Shown here: piece by piece, positions 7,859 to 16,971 of the stretch
Layout of the letters: every line of letters begins with the position of its first letter
How positions within the stretch are numbered: position 1 is the stretch's first letter
Assembly: GCA_014268975.2 (NCBI GenBank)
Contig: CP077096.1
Span: 1-64,000, forward strand
Length of the DNA stretch: 64,000 nt
Origin: Pseudomonas wayambapalatensis
GTDB lineage: Bacteria; Pseudomonadota; Gammaproteobacteria; Pseudomonadales; Pseudomonadaceae
Reading direction: 5' to 3'
The notes under the pieces: model-generated
The model's database searches: none
What the model was told of the DNA's origin: nothing
What the model saw: the letters and a program-made list of their open reading frames with translations, nothing else
Made by a program: the position numbers and the translations under genes

Positions 7859-8941
7859 TCAGATCAGGGTCTTGCCGTGGCGCACGAAGGTCGGTTTGAC
7901 CACCCGCACCGGATACCACTTGCCGCGAATCTCTACTTCGGCGCGGTCGCCAGTGGCGATGGGCACGCGCGCCAAGGCAATGGACTTGCTTAGCGTAGGG
8001 GAGAAACTACCACTGGTGATCTCTCCTTCGCCAATACCGGCAACACGAACTATCTGGTGGGCACGCAGAACGCCGCGCTCCTCCAGTACCAGGCCGACCA
8101 GTTTGTCCTGCACACCACGCTCGATTTCCGCCAGCAGGCCGCTGCGGCCGATGAAATCGCGCTCGGCTGGCTCCCAGGCGATGCTCCAACCCAGGTTGGA
8201 GGTCAGCGGTGTGTGGGCTTCGTCGATATCCTGGCCGTACAGGTTCATGCCGGCTTCCAGCCGCAGCGTGTCACGAGCGCCAAGGCCGCTGGGGGCAATG
8301 CCGGCGCCGACCAGATCGTAGAAGAACGTTGCGGCCTGATCGCCTGGCAAGATGATTTCCAACCCGTCTTCGCCAGTGTAGCCGGTGCGGGCAATGAACC
8401 AGTCGCCTTCGCCGACGCCCTCGAACGGGCGCAGCTCGCGAATCAGCGCGGCACGCGCAGCACTGAGCAGTGCGGCGACCTTCTCGCGGGCCTGGGGCCC
8501 TTGGATGGCGAGGATCGCAAGATCGGGGCGGACCTCGATACCGACGGCAAAGCCTTCGCTCTGCGCGTTCAACCAGGCCAGTACCTTGTCGCGGGTGGCA
8601 GCATTGGCCACCAGTCGATAGCCGTCTTCGGTGCGGTAGGCGATCAGGTCGTCGATGACCTTGCCCTGCTCATTGAGCAACGGGCTGTAGAGGGCTTTTC
8701 CGGGGCTTTCGAGGCGGGCCACGTCGTTGGCCAGCAGGCGCCGTAGCCAGGGGGTGGCGTCGGCACCGTCGATGTCGATGACTGTCATGTGGGAAACGTC
8801 GAAGACGCCGCAATCACTGCGGACCTGATGATGTTCTTCGACCTGAGAGCCGTAATGCAGGGGCATGTCCCAACCGCCGAAATCGACCGTCTTGGCGCCA
8901 AGCGCCAGGTGCAGGTCGTACAGGGGCGTGCGCTGTCCCAT
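7859..8941 (-). CDS. gcvT: Glycine cleavage system T protein (aminomethyltransferase)
   Basis: A 360-residue tetrahydrofolate-dependent aminomethyltransferase. It starts MGQRTPLYDLHLALGAKTVD, carries the conserved RSDCGVFDVSHM, and ends in the GcvT C-terminal barrel. I choose ATG 8941 over the upstream ATG at 8998 because GGAAGGAG lies 7 nt before it and the family starts here. It releases ammonia from the H-protein-bound aminomethyl group and makes 5,10-methylene-THF. The 124 nt upstream, back to the ABC permease stop, shows no glycine riboswitch that I can recognise. Confidence 0.95.
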   Translation of the reverse strand: MGQRTPLYDLHLALGAKTVDFGGWDMPLHYGSQVEEHHQVRSDCGVFDVSHMTVIDIDGADATPWLRRLLANDVARLESPGKALYSPLLNEQGKVIDDLIAYRTEDGYRLVANAATRDKVLAWLNAQSEGFAVGIEVRPDLAILAIQGPQAREKVAALLSAARAALIRELRPFEGVGEGDWFIARTGYTGEDGLEIILPGDQAATFFYDLVGAGIAPSGLGARDTLRLEAGMNLYGQDIDEAHTPLTSNLGWSIAWEPAERDFIGRSGLLAEIERGVQDKLVGLVLEERGVLRAHQIVRVAGIGEGEITSGSFSPTLSKSIALARVPIATGDRAEVEIRGKWYPVRVVKPTFVRHGKTLI

Positions 8942-9065
8942 GGGTTTCTCCTTCCGGGCGTGGCGAAGCAGAGGCGGTCGGCGCTGTTGAATCAGCACCT
9001 GATCTTGTAGGACCCACCTCTACGAATGCCGCGCATTGTAGCCGCAAGGGCGGGGGCTGGCACCC

Positions 9066-10688
9066 TCAGTGAGGATGCCCAGGGCGATAGGCGGAGCGAC
9101 GGATCAGGCCGATGACCGGCAAAAGCCCTACCAGCACCAGGGTCAGGGCCGGCAGCGAGGCGCGCGCCCATTCGCCCTCGCTGGTCATCTCGAACACCCG
9201 CACGGCCAGGGTGTCCCAGCCGAACGGCCGCATCAAAAGGGTGGCCGGCATCTCTTTCAGCACATCGACAAACACCAGTAACGCGGCACTGAGCGCACCC
9301 GGGACCAGCAGCGGTAGATACACCTTGAAAAACAATCTCGGCCCGGCCACGCCGAGGCTGCGAGAAGCCTCCGGCAGCGACGGGCGGATCCGCTCCAGAC
9401 TGCTTTCCAGCGGCCCGTAGGCCACCGCGATGAAGCGCACCAGATAAGCCAGTAACAGCGCAGCCACACTGCCCAGCAACAGCGGCTTGCCGGCCCCGCC
9501 CAGCCAGGTGGAAAGCGGGATCACCAGTTGATTGTCCAGATAGCTGAACGCCAGCATGATCGACACCGCGAGCACCGAACCAGGCAAGGCGTAGCCCAGG
9601 TTGGCCAAGCCGACGCCGGCACGAATCGATGGCGTGGGCGCCTGACGCCGGGCGAAGGCCAGCAACAGTGCCACGCTGACGGTGATCAACGCCGCCATCG
9701 CGCCCAGGTACAGGGTGTGCAGGATCAATGCGCCATAGCGTTCGTCCAGGTCATGTCGGCCACGCTGCCAGAACCACGCCAGCAACTGCAGCAGCGGGAT
9801 GACGAAGGCGCAGGCGAACACCAGCAGGCACCAGCCACTGGCCGCCAGCGCCTTGAGCCCGCGCAGATGATAGAGCGCCTGCCCGCGCGGGCGCTCGTTG
9901 CCGCTGCGGCTGGCGCCACGGGCGCGGCGTTCGCCATAGAGCACCAGCGTCACGACCAGCAACAACAGGCTGGCCAGTTGCGCCGCACCGGACAGGCTGA
10001 AGAATCCATACCAGGTCTTGTAGATGGCAGTGGTGAAGGTATCGAAGTTGAACACCGATACCGCACCGAAGTCCGCCAGCGTTTCCATCAACGCCAGGGC
10101 GATGCCCGCGCCGATGGCCGGCCGCGCCATCGGCAGCGCCACCCGCCAGAACGCCTGTAGCGGCGACAGCCCCAGCACCCTCGCGGCCTCCATCAAGCCC
10201 TTGCCCTGGGCCAGGAAGGCGGTGCGCGCCAGCAGGTAGACATAGGGATAGAACACCAGCACCAGCACGATGATGACCCCACCGGTCGAACGTACCCGGG
10301 GCAGGCGCATCGGCCCGAACACCTCGCGCAAGGCACTCTGCACGGGGCCGGAGAAGTCCAGCAGGCCGACGAAGACGAAGGCCAGTACATAGGCGGGAAT
10401 GGCAAAGGGCAGCATCAGTGCCCAGTCGAGCCAGCGCCGACCGGGAAACTCGCAGAGGCTGGTGAGCCAGGCCAGGCTGACCCCCAGCACGGTGACGCCG
10501 ACACCCACGCCCAGCACCAGGGTCAGGGTGTTGCCCAGCAGGCGGCTCATCTGGGTGTCGAGCAGGTGCGACCAGATCTGCGTGTCGATCGACTGCCACG
10601 ACAGCACCAGTACGCTCAGGGGCAGGAGCACCAGGGCGGCGACAAGGCTGACCGGAAGGTACCAGCGGCGTTGGGGGGAGTGGGGCAA
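9066..10688 (-). CDS. fbpB: Ferric-iron ABC transporter permease (FbpB/HitB type)
   Basis: A 540-residue inner-membrane permease with two fused BPD_transp_1 halves and about 12 hydrophobic helices. EAA-type loops occur in each half: EAARVLGLSPLQAFWRVALP near residue 190 and EASRSLGVAGPRLFFKVYLP near residue 455. This two-domain layout is typical of FbpB/SfuB iron(III) permeases. The gene lies downstream of the binding protein on the same strand, after a 128-nt gap with two tandem hairpins. No ATPase gene (FbpC) is nearby, so the ATP-binding subunit must be encoded elsewhere, as is common for these systems in Pseudomonas. Confidence 0.88.
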   Translation of the reverse strand: MPHSPQRRWYLPVSLVAALVLLPLSVLVLSWQSIDTQIWSHLLDTQMSRLLGNTLTLVLGVGVGVTVLGVSLAWLTSLCEFPGRRWLDWALMLPFAIPAYVLAFVFVGLLDFSGPVQSALREVFGPMRLPRVRSTGGVIIVLVLVFYPYVYLLARTAFLAQGKGLMEAARVLGLSPLQAFWRVALPMARPAIGAGIALALMETLADFGAVSVFNFDTFTTAIYKTWYGFFSLSGAAQLASLLLLVVTLVLYGERRARGASRSGNERPRGQALYHLRGLKALAASGWCLLVFACAFVIPLLQLLAWFWQRGRHDLDERYGALILHTLYLGAMAALITVSVALLLAFARRQAPTPSIRAGVGLANLGYALPGSVLAVSIMLAFSYLDNQLVIPLSTWLGGAGKPLLLGSVAALLLAYLVRFIAVAYGPLESSLERIRPSLPEASRSLGVAGPRLFFKVYLPLLVPGALSAALLVFVDVLKEMPATLLMRPFGWDTLAVRVFEMTSEGEWARASLPALTLVLVGLLPVIGLIRRSAYRPGHPH

Positions 10689-10711
10689 GACAGGTATCTC
10701 GGTTGCAGGTT

Positions 10712-10768
10712 GCGACCGCTGTGCGGTCGTTCGCGGCCAAAGCCACTCTCAACGTCTGGGAGTGGCTT
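10712..10768. repeat. Two tandem intercistronic hairpins between fbpA and fbpB
   Basis: CGACCGC-tgt-GCGGTCG (about 10712-10729) is followed by a 9-bp perfect stem AAGCCACTC / GAGTGGCTT with an 11-nt loop (10740-10768). Neither has a U-tract. They probably protect the 3' end of the binding-protein mRNA and lower permease expression, as in many binding-protein-dependent transporter operons. Confidence 0.6.
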
Positions 10769-10816
10769 CAACTGCGAAGGAGCCTTGAACGGCCCCGAAA
10801 GGATAAGCGCTGAAAC

Positions 10817-11821
10817 TCAGTTCCAGCCAGCCCGATCCATCAGGCGAATGGCTTCGGCCTGGCGCTTGCCCGCCACTTCCACCGGCAGGCTGTCGGCCTT
10901 GAAGCTGCCCCAGGCCGCGACTTCATCCGACGGCTTGACCTTGGGGTTGGCCGGGAACTCCTGGTTGATGTCGGCGAACAGTTTCTGCGCTTCCTCGCCC
11001 GTCATCCACTCGACCAGTTTCTTCGCCGCTTCCGGGTGCGGGGCATGCTTGGTCAGGCCGATGCCCGAGAGGTTGACGTGCACGCCACGGTCGCCCTGGT
11101 TGGGCCAGAAGATCTTCACCGGCAGCTTCGGGTCGGCCTTGTGCAGGCGCCCGTAGTAGTAGGTGTTGACCACACCCACGTCGCATTGCCCTGCGGCAAC
11201 GGCCTGAATCACGGCGTTGTCGTCGGAGAACACGTCGGTGGACAGGTTGCTGACCCAGCCCTTGACCAGCTTCTCGGTCTCGGCCTCGCCGTGGGTCTCG
11301 ATCAGGGTGGCGGTCAGCGACTGGTTGTAGACCTTCTTCGCGGTGCGCAGGCACAGGCGGCCTTCCCACTGCTTGTCGGCCAGGGCTTCGTAGGTGCTCA
11401 GCTCCGAGGGCTTGACCCGCTCGGTGGAGTAGATGATGGTCCGCGCACGCAGGCTCAGGCCGGTCCAGTCGTGGGACGAAGCGCGGTACTGCGGCGGAAT
11501 GTTCTTGTCGATGATGTCCGACTTGATCGGCTGCAGAATGCCCATCTGCTCGGCCTGCCAGAGGTTGCCGGCATCCACGGTGAGCAGCAGGTCGGCGACG
11601 CCGTTCTGGCCCTCGGCCTTGATGCGCTGCATCAGCGGCGCTTCCTTGTCGGTGATGAACTTGATCTTCACCCCGGTCTTGGCGGTGTAGGCATCGAATA
11701 CCGGCTTGATCAGCTCGTCGATGCGCGAGGAGTACACCACCACTTCATCATCTGCCGCCTGGACGGAACCGGCAAACAAGGTCAGGGCCAGGGCGGCCAG
11801 TAGGGGCTTGCGGGGCGACAT
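10817..11821 (-). CDS. fbpA: Ferric-iron ABC transporter substrate-binding protein (FbpA/HitA type)
   Basis: A 334-residue periplasmic protein. A Sec signal peptide ([20 protein letters not shown], cut after QAA) is followed by [18 protein letters not shown]. The tyrosine cluster at residues 221-223 ([10 protein letters not shown]) matches the tandem iron-coordinating tyrosines of ferric-binding proteins. It captures Fe(III) for the downstream permease. The start is preceded by GAGGAGCATCCACC. A Fur-like palindrome lies about 31 nt upstream of the ATG. No ATPase gene is adjacent. Confidence 0.9.
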   Translation of the reverse strand: MSPRKPLLAALALTLFAGSVQAADDEVVVYSSRIDELIKPVFDAYTAKTGVKIKFITDKEAPLMQRIKAEGQNGVADLLLTVDAGNLWQAEQMGILQPIKSDIIDKNIPPQYRASSHDWTGLSLRARTIIYSTERVKPSELSTYEALADKQWEGRLCLRTAKKVYNQSLTATLIETHGEAETEKLVKGWVSNLSTDVFSDDNAVIQAVAAGQCDVGVVNTYYYGRLHKADPKLPVKIFWPNQGDRGVHVNLSGIGLTKHAPHPEAAKKLVEWMTGEEAQKLFADINQEFPANPKVKPSDEVAAWGSFKADSLPVEVAGKRQAEAIRLMDRAGWN

Positions 11822-11851
11822 GGTGGATGCTCCTCGGGGTTAGAGAGGTGC

Positions 11852-11872
11852 AAATGGTAGTGAATCCCATTT
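11852..11872. promoter_or_regulatory. Candidate Fur box upstream of fbpA
   Basis: A palindrome AAATGG-N9-CCATTT spans 21 bp, 31 nt upstream of the fbpA ATG. By my count it matches 16 of 21 positions of an idealised 21-bp Fur site (AAATGATAAT / GATTATCATTT). Iron-dependent repression of fbpAB is therefore plausible, but it rests on the motif alone. Confidence 0.5.
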
Positions 11873-11913
11873 TCCCACTCACCCTTGGAGCCGTTACCGG
11901 ATGTTGCAAAGCA

Positions 11914-11996
11914 ATCGCGGGGCAAGCCCGCCCCTCTAGGACCACCCCGCTCTTCAGGCAGGTGATGTACCTGCAGGAGCGGGCTTGCCCCGCGAT
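11914..11996. repeat. REP doublet between fbpA promoter and ubiI
   Basis: Arms ATCGCGGGGCAAGCCCGC (11914-11931) and its exact inverse GCGGGCTTGCCCCGCGAT (11979-11996) flank about 47 nt. The right arm ends 7 nt from the ubiI stop, so the element sits at the 3' end of the ubiquinone operon. Confidence 0.85.
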
Positions 11997-12003
11997 AGGG
12001 CCC

Positions 12004-13227
12004 TCAAGCCTTGGCCAGGTCTGGCAGGTCGCCGCTCAACCCCAAGGCCTGGCGCACGAACACCGCCTTGGCCTCAGGCATCCCTTCCACCAGCTTCAAC
12101 CCGGTATTGCGCAGCCAGCGCAGCGGCAGCGGGTTGGCCTGGAACAGGCGCTCGAAGCCCTCCATCGCCGCCATCAGGGCAAGGTTGTGCGGCATGCGTC
12201 GGCGCTCGTAGCGACTCAACACCCTCACATCGGCCAGACGCTCGCCACGCTCGCACGCGTGCACCAGTTCCTCGGCCAGCACTGCCGCATCGAGAAAGCC
12301 CAGGTTGACGCCCTGCCCCGCCAGGGGGTGAATGGTGTGGGCCGCATCGCCGATCAGCACCAGGCCTTCTTCCACATAGCGCTTGGCATGACGCTGGCGC
12401 AGCGGCACGCAGACGCGGCGGTCGGCATGCAGCACCTGGCCCAGGCGGCCTTCGAAGGCGCGCTCCAGTGCCTGGCAGAACGCCGCATCATCCAGCGCCA
12501 TGGCCTGCTCGGCCTGCTCCGGCGTGGTGGACCAGACGATCGAACACCAGTGCTGGCCGTCATCGCGCGACAACGGCAGAAAGGCCAGCGGACCTTCGTC
12601 GGTGAAGCGCTGCCAGGCCGTGGCGCGGTGCGCCTCGCTGCAGCGCACGCTGGTGACGATGGCGTGGTGCAGGTAATCCCACTCGCGCGTCTCGCAGCCC
12701 GCCAGGCGCCGCACCGCCGAATTGGCGCCATCGGCAGCGACCACCAGCGGCGCACGCAGGCGACGGCCATCGGACAGGGTCACCAGCCACTCATCGCCAG
12801 AGCGGCGCAGCTGTTCCAGCCGCGCATTGGGCAGCAGCCCGACGTCACTGTCGTGCAGACGGTCCAGCAGGCCGTCCTGCACCACACGGTTCTCGACGAT
12901 GTGGCCGAGCACCTGGGCATGCACACTGGCGGCTGAAAAATGAATCTGACCGGTGCCGCTACCGTCCCAGACCTGCATGTCCGAATAGGGCGTCACGCGG
13001 CGCCCGGCAATGCCCTCCCAGGCGCCAAGACGCTCGAGAATGCGCTGGCTGGCGGCCGACAGGGCACTGACCCGCGGCTCGAAGGGCGCGGCGTCATCGA
13101 AAGGCTTGACCGACAGCGGCCCGCCATCGAGCAGCAGCACCTCCAGGCCACTGTGGCGCAACGCCAGGGCCAGGGCGCTGCCGACCATACCGGCACCGAC
13201 AATCAACAGATCCGCGCGCATGTCCAT
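12004..13227 (-). CDS. ubiI: FAD-dependent ubiquinone-biosynthesis hydroxylase, UbiI/VisC-like
   Basis: A 407-residue flavin monooxygenase of the UbiH/COQ6 family. It has an N-terminal GxGxxG (IVGAGMVGSALALALR), a mid-protein DG motif (VVAADGANSAVRR) and the C-terminal FAD motif GDAAHTIHPLAGQGVNLGFLD. It is the last gene of ygfB-pepP-ubiH-thioesterase-ubiI, starting 3 nt after the thioesterase stop. Two UbiH-type paralogues in one operon suggest that one hydroxylates C1 (UbiH) and the other C5 (UbiI). In Pseudomonas the C6 step is generally credited to Coq7. Ring-position specificity cannot be read from sequence here, so the C5 role is inferred. Confidence 0.82.
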   Translation of the reverse strand: MDMRADLLIVGAGMVGSALALALRHSGLEVLLLDGGPLSVKPFDDAAPFEPRVSALSAASQRILERLGAWEGIAGRRVTPYSDMQVWDGSGTGQIHFSAASVHAQVLGHIVENRVVQDGLLDRLHDSDVGLLPNARLEQLRRSGDEWLVTLSDGRRLRAPLVVAADGANSAVRRLAGCETREWDYLHHAIVTSVRCSEAHRATAWQRFTDEGPLAFLPLSRDDGQHWCSIVWSTTPEQAEQAMALDDAAFCQALERAFEGRLGQVLHADRRVCVPLRQRHAKRYVEEGLVLIGDAAHTIHPLAGQGVNLGFLDAAVLAEELVHACERGERLADVRVLSRYERRRMPHNLALMAAMEGFERLFQANPLPLRWLRNTGLKLVEGMPEAKAVFVRQALGLSGDLPDLAKA

Positions 13228-13230
13228 GCC

Positions 13231-13713
13231 TTACGCCTGCCTCGCTTGCGGCTTGAGCCGCACGTATAGGGTTTTGTCGACCCGCGCCACCAGCTCGCCG
13301 GCGCCGTCGCGGATATCGACCTGCAGACGCGGCAGGCACTTCTTGCCACCGGCCGTCTGCTGGCGGATGTCGTCCAGCAGTGCGTCGTCGATGTGGAATT
13401 CGGCGAACACCGGGCCCTTGCCCGGTGCGATGAAGTCGATGCTGGCGGCCTTGTCCCAGACGATGTACTCGCGGCCCAGCTGCTCGATCAGCAACAGCAT
13501 GTAGAACGGATCGACCATCGAGTAGAGGCTGCCACCGAACTGGGTGCCGACGTAGTTGCGGTTCCAGCGGGTCAGGTTCATGCGCACCTTGACGCTGCGC
13601 ATGTCGGGGCTGATGTGCTGCACGCGGATACCGGCCCCCAGGTAGGGCGGGTAGAAATTCAGCAACCAGCGCAGCATGCGGGCCCGGCGCGCGAGCTTGC
13701 GGGCGTCTTTCAT
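13231..13713 (-). CDS. DUF4442 hotdog-fold thioesterase-like protein
   Basis: A 160-residue protein of the DUF4442 / YiiD-C hotdog group. It shows the family signature NRNYVGTQFGGSLYSMVDPFYMLLL around residue 55-80, where hotdog thioesterases place their active-site helix. Hotdog proteins of this type hydrolyse or bind acyl-CoA-like thioesters; the substrate is unknown. It is coupled to both neighbours: its start overlaps the ubiH stop by 4 nt and its own stop is 3 nt before ubiI. That position between two ubiquinone hydroxylases suggests a role linked to quinone or aromatic/acyl precursor metabolism, but this is context only. Confidence 0.8.
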   Translation of the reverse strand: MKDARKLARRARMLRWLLNFYPPYLGAGIRVQHISPDMRSVKVRMNLTRWNRNYVGTQFGGSLYSMVDPFYMLLLIEQLGREYIVWDKAASIDFIAPGKGPVFAEFHIDDALLDDIRQQTAGGKKCLPRLQVDIRDGAGELVARVDKTLYVRLKPQARQA

Positions 13714-14909
13714 GCGCGGCCTCGCGGGTCGGGGCGGGTTCCCAGGCCCATGGCCTGGCGGGCGAACCAGCTCTTTGCCGGCGGCAGCAGGTCCAGCCCC
13801 AGCAGGCCGAGGTTGCGCCCGGCGGCCAACAGCGGTTGGGCGCTGCCGAACAGGCGGGTGACCTGGTCGGAGAAGCCGATGGTCAGGCTCTGGTCCAGGC
13901 GTTGGCGCTGGCGATAGCCCTGCAACGTTGACAGGTCGCCCGGCTGCTGCGGGCCTGCGAGCAGGGCCTCGGCCAGCGCCTGCACGTCACGCAGCGACAG
14001 GTTGAAGCCCTGGCCTGCGATCGGATGCAGGCTGTGCGCCGCGTTGCCTAGCACCACCAGGTGCGGGCGTACCTGCTCCTCGGCTTCGACCAGCGCCAAC
14101 GGGTAGAGATGCCGTGCGCCGACCTGGCGCAGAGCGCCGAGGCGGTAGCCGAACGCGTCCTGCAGTTCGCGCAGGAAGGCGCGCTCGTCGATATCGGCCA
14201 GACGCCGCGCGTCCATGCCCTGGCGGGTCCAGACCAGCGCGCAGCGGTTTTCCGGCAGTGGCAGCAAGGCCATCGGGCCTTGTTCGGTGAATCGTTCGAA
14301 GGCCTGGCCACGGTGGGCCTCGCCTGGAGAGATGTTGGCGATCAGCGCGCTCTGGTCATAGGGCGTGCGGCGCACATGAATGCCCAACTGCTCGCGCAGG
14401 CCGGAGCGGCCACCATCGGCGAGAATCGCCAGGTCGCACTCAAGGCTGGTGTCATCGTCGAGCTGCAGGCGATAGCCGCCCTCGACAGGCTGCATGGCCC
14501 TGACTTCGGCCGGGCAGCGCCAGCTCACCACCTCGCTGTCCAGCCCCTGCCACAGGCACTGGCCGAGCCAGGCGTTCTCCACCACATAACCCAGCGCAGG
14601 CACACCTTCTTCCTGGGCATCCAGCCGGGTGGCGCCAAAGCGGCCGCGGTCGGACACCTGGATCTGCCGAATCGGCTCGGCGCGGCGCTCGATGCCCTGC
14701 CACAGGCCAAGCTGGTCGTAGATCTGCCGAGTGCCGAAGGACAGCGCCGAGGAACGTGCGTCGTAGCTGGGCTGGAAGCTGTCGCCGGGGGCGAACGGCT
14801 CGATCAGCAGGATCTTCCAGCCACGCACCTTGGCCCCGGCCTGCAGCGCCAGCGCGAGGCTGGCACCGACCAGGCCGCCGCCGATGATCGCCAGGTTGAC
14901 CCGGCTCAT
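13710..14909 (-). CDS. ubiH: 2-octaprenyl-6-methoxyphenol hydroxylase
   Basis: A 399-residue FAD monooxygenase. The N-terminal nucleotide-binding motif is IIGGGLVGASLALALQ, the DG-type motif is LAILADGGRSGLRE, and the C-terminal FAD motif is GNAAHSLHPIAGQGFNLSLRD. UbiH hydroxylates C1 of the polyprenylated ring in aerobic ubiquinone synthesis. Its start overlaps the pepP stop by 4 nt, an arrangement (pepP-ubiH) conserved in gammaproteobacteria, which supports the UbiH name over UbiI. Length and motifs are complete. Confidence 0.92.
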   Translation of the reverse strand: MSRVNLAIIGGGLVGASLALALQAGAKVRGWKILLIEPFAPGDSFQPSYDARSSALSFGTRQIYDQLGLWQGIERRAEPIRQIQVSDRGRFGATRLDAQEEGVPALGYVVENAWLGQCLWQGLDSEVVSWRCPAEVRAMQPVEGGYRLQLDDDTSLECDLAILADGGRSGLREQLGIHVRRTPYDQSALIANISPGEAHRGQAFERFTEQGPMALLPLPENRCALVWTRQGMDARRLADIDERAFLRELQDAFGYRLGALRQVGARHLYPLALVEAEEQVRPHLVVLGNAAHSLHPIAGQGFNLSLRDVQALAEALLAGPQQPGDLSTLQGYRQRQRLDQSLTIGFSDQVTRLFGSAQPLLAAGRNLGLLGLDLLPPAKSWFARQAMGLGTRPDPRGRA

Positions 14910-16240
14910 GCCACGTCCTTGCGCGCGTCGAGCATCAGTGCCTCGATTTCGTCGACTGTCTTCGGCACACCCGAAGTGAGAATTTCACAGCCCTTTCTGG
15001 TGACCACCACGTCGTCCTCGATCCGCACCCCGATGCCGCGCCACTTCTTCGCCACGCTCTGGTTGTCGGCGGCGATGTAGATACCTGGCTCTACAGTCAG
15101 CGCCATGCCCGGTTCGAGCACCCGCCACTGACCGCCGACCTTGTATTCACCCACATCGTGCACATCCATGCCCAGCCAGTGTCCGGCGCGGTGCATGTAG
15201 AACGCGCGGTAGGCTTCGCTGTCGATCAGCGCCTGCACCTCACCCTTGAGCAGCCCCAGCTCGACCAGCCCTTGGGTGATCACGCGCACCGTCGCTTCAT
15301 GGGCGTGATTCCAGTGTTTGCCTGGCGCGATCTCGGCAAAGGCGGCTTCCTGGGCCTTGAGCACCAGTTCGTAGATCGCCTTCTGCTCGGGCGAGAACCG
15401 CCCGCTGACCGGGAAGGTGCGGGTGATGTCGCTGGCGTAGCAGTCGATCTCGCAACCGGCGTCGATCAGCACCAGGTCACCGTCCTTGAGCGGCGCATCG
15501 TTCTGCTGATAGTGCAGGATGCAGGCATTGCGCCCGGCGGCGACGATCGAGCCGTACGCTGGCATCTTCGCGCCACCCTTGCGGAACTCGTAGTCCAGTT
15601 CGGCCTCCAGGCTGTATTCGTGCAGACCGGCGCGACAGGCCTGCATGGCCCGCACATGGGCGCGCGCGGAAATTGCCGCAGCCTCGCGCATTACCTTCAC
15701 TTCCGCTGCCGACTTATACAGGCGCATGTCGTGCAGCAGATGATCCAGGGCAACGAACTCGTTCGGCGGTTGCGCACCGAGGCGCGCCTTGGAGCGGATC
15801 ACATTGATCCAGTCCATCAGCCGGCGATCGAACTCGGGGTTGCTGCCCATGGCGCTGTAGACCCGCTCGCGACCTTCGATCAGGCCAGGGAGAATCTCGT
15901 CGATGTCGGTGATCGGGAAGGCATCGTCGGCGCCGAAGTCGCGTATCGCGCCCTCCTGGCCGGCACGCAGACCATCCCAGAGCTCACGCTCGGGGTTGCG
16001 CTCGCGGCAGAACAGCACGTATTCGCCGTGCTCGCGGCCGGGGATCAGGGCGATCACCGCCTCGGGCTCCGGGAAGCCGCTCAGGTACTGGAAGTCGCTG
16101 TCCTGGCGATAGACGTGCTCGACGTCGCGGTTACGGATCGCGACCGCCGCCGCCGGCAGGATGGCGATGCTGTCGGGGACCATCTGCGCCATCAGCGCCT
16201 TGCGCCGACGGGCGTACTCCGCCTTGGGTATGTGGCTCAT
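14906..16240 (-). CDS. pepP: Xaa-Pro aminopeptidase (aminopeptidase P)
   Basis: A 444-residue cytosolic dinuclear-manganese peptidase that removes an N-terminal residue preceding proline. Metal ligands are visible in LIDAGCEIDCYASDITRTF (two Asp), HRAGHWLGMDVHD (His), and the Glu residues of VEPGIYI and RIEDDVVV. The N-terminal non-catalytic domain starts MSHIPKAEYARRR. I choose ATG 16240; the longer open frame upstream overlaps ygfB and shows no coding character. It lies 22 nt after ygfB and overlaps ubiH by 4 nt. Confidence 0.95.
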   Translation of the reverse strand: MSHIPKAEYARRRKALMAQMVPDSIAILPAAAVAIRNRDVEHVYRQDSDFQYLSGFPEPEAVIALIPGREHGEYVLFCRERNPERELWDGLRAGQEGAIRDFGADDAFPITDIDEILPGLIEGRERVYSAMGSNPEFDRRLMDWINVIRSKARLGAQPPNEFVALDHLLHDMRLYKSAAEVKVMREAAAISARAHVRAMQACRAGLHEYSLEAELDYEFRKGGAKMPAYGSIVAAGRNACILHYQQNDAPLKDGDLVLIDAGCEIDCYASDITRTFPVSGRFSPEQKAIYELVLKAQEAAFAEIAPGKHWNHAHEATVRVITQGLVELGLLKGEVQALIDSEAYRAFYMHRAGHWLGMDVHDVGEYKVGGQWRVLEPGMALTVEPGIYIAADNQSVAKKWRGIGVRIEDDVVVTRKGCEILTSGVPKTVDEIEALMLDARKDVA

Positions 16241-16262
16241 GGGCAAACGACCCCCGGGTCGA

Positions 16263-16817
16263 TCAATGCAGCGATGGTTTTGGCGCCGGCGCGACAGGCG
16301 CGGCCAGCTCCGTGTACAGCAGCAGCGGTGCGACGCGCAGGTACTCCATGACTTCCATGTAGTCGCTCTCGCCGTCCTCGGACTCTTCCAGCGCTTCTTG
16401 CACCTGGGAGATGGCGACCAGGTCCTGGAGCACTTCCTTGGCATCGGTGGACAGGTCCTTGCCTCCGGCGTTCAAGCCAAAACCGGTAATGAAGCCCTGG
16501 CACCATTGGCCCAGCGCCGTGGCGCGATCGCTCAGGGCGGCATCGTCGGTCGGCAGCAGCAGCACGATGGCGACGTCTTCGCCGGTCAGCTCGGCCTTGA
16601 CCATCTCCTGCAGGCCGATCAGGGCGTTGCGGACAGTGTCACCGGGCTCGGTTTCAAGCAGTTGGGCGGCGTCGGCCAGCCAGGCATCGGCATCGAAGCC
16701 GGCACCGGCGCAACTGCGACCGATCAGCAGGCCGTGCAGCTCGGCAGGAGTGGCGGGATGGCCATTGCTGGAGAGCAGCATGGCGAAGGCGATGTAAGGC
16801 GATTGGGTATTGGGCAT
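16263..16817 (-). CDS. ygfB: UPF0149 family protein YgfB
   Basis: A 184-residue acidic protein of the YecA/YgfB (UPF0149) family. Recognisable parts are [15 protein letters not shown] near the N-terminus, [11 protein letters not shown] in the middle and [20 protein letters not shown] near the C-terminus. It has no C-terminal SEC-C zinc motif, so it is the YgfB rather than the YecA type. In P. aeruginosa YgfB has been linked to control of AmpDh3 and beta-lactam resistance; that cannot be judged here. It is first in the leftward pepP-ubiH operon and diverges from the zapA genes. Confidence 0.9.
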   Translation of the reverse strand: MPNTQSPYIAFAMLLSSNGHPATPAELHGLLIGRSCAGAGFDADAWLADAAQLLETEPGDTVRNALIGLQEMVKAELTGEDVAIVLLLPTDDAALSDRATALGQWCQGFITGFGLNAGGKDLSTDAKEVLQDLVAISQVQEALEESEDGESDYMEVMEYLRVAPLLLYTELAAPVAPAPKPSLH

Positions 16818-16971
16818 GGGCGGCTAGGCGCCAGACGGCGCATATGACTAGAATGAAGACCTTGTATCCTAGCACCGGCAGGCGCGCCAAGACCATCTGC
16901 GCTGGCCGTCGCGGCTCGGGCAGAGGCATGATCGCCAGGCGATCGACGAAGGAGCGGATCGAGTGCACCCC

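Noticed and set aside
8942..9065. Possible glycine riboswitch upstream of gcvT
   Set aside because: The 124-nt region shows no glycine-aptamer core that I can recognise and is short for a tandem aptamer.
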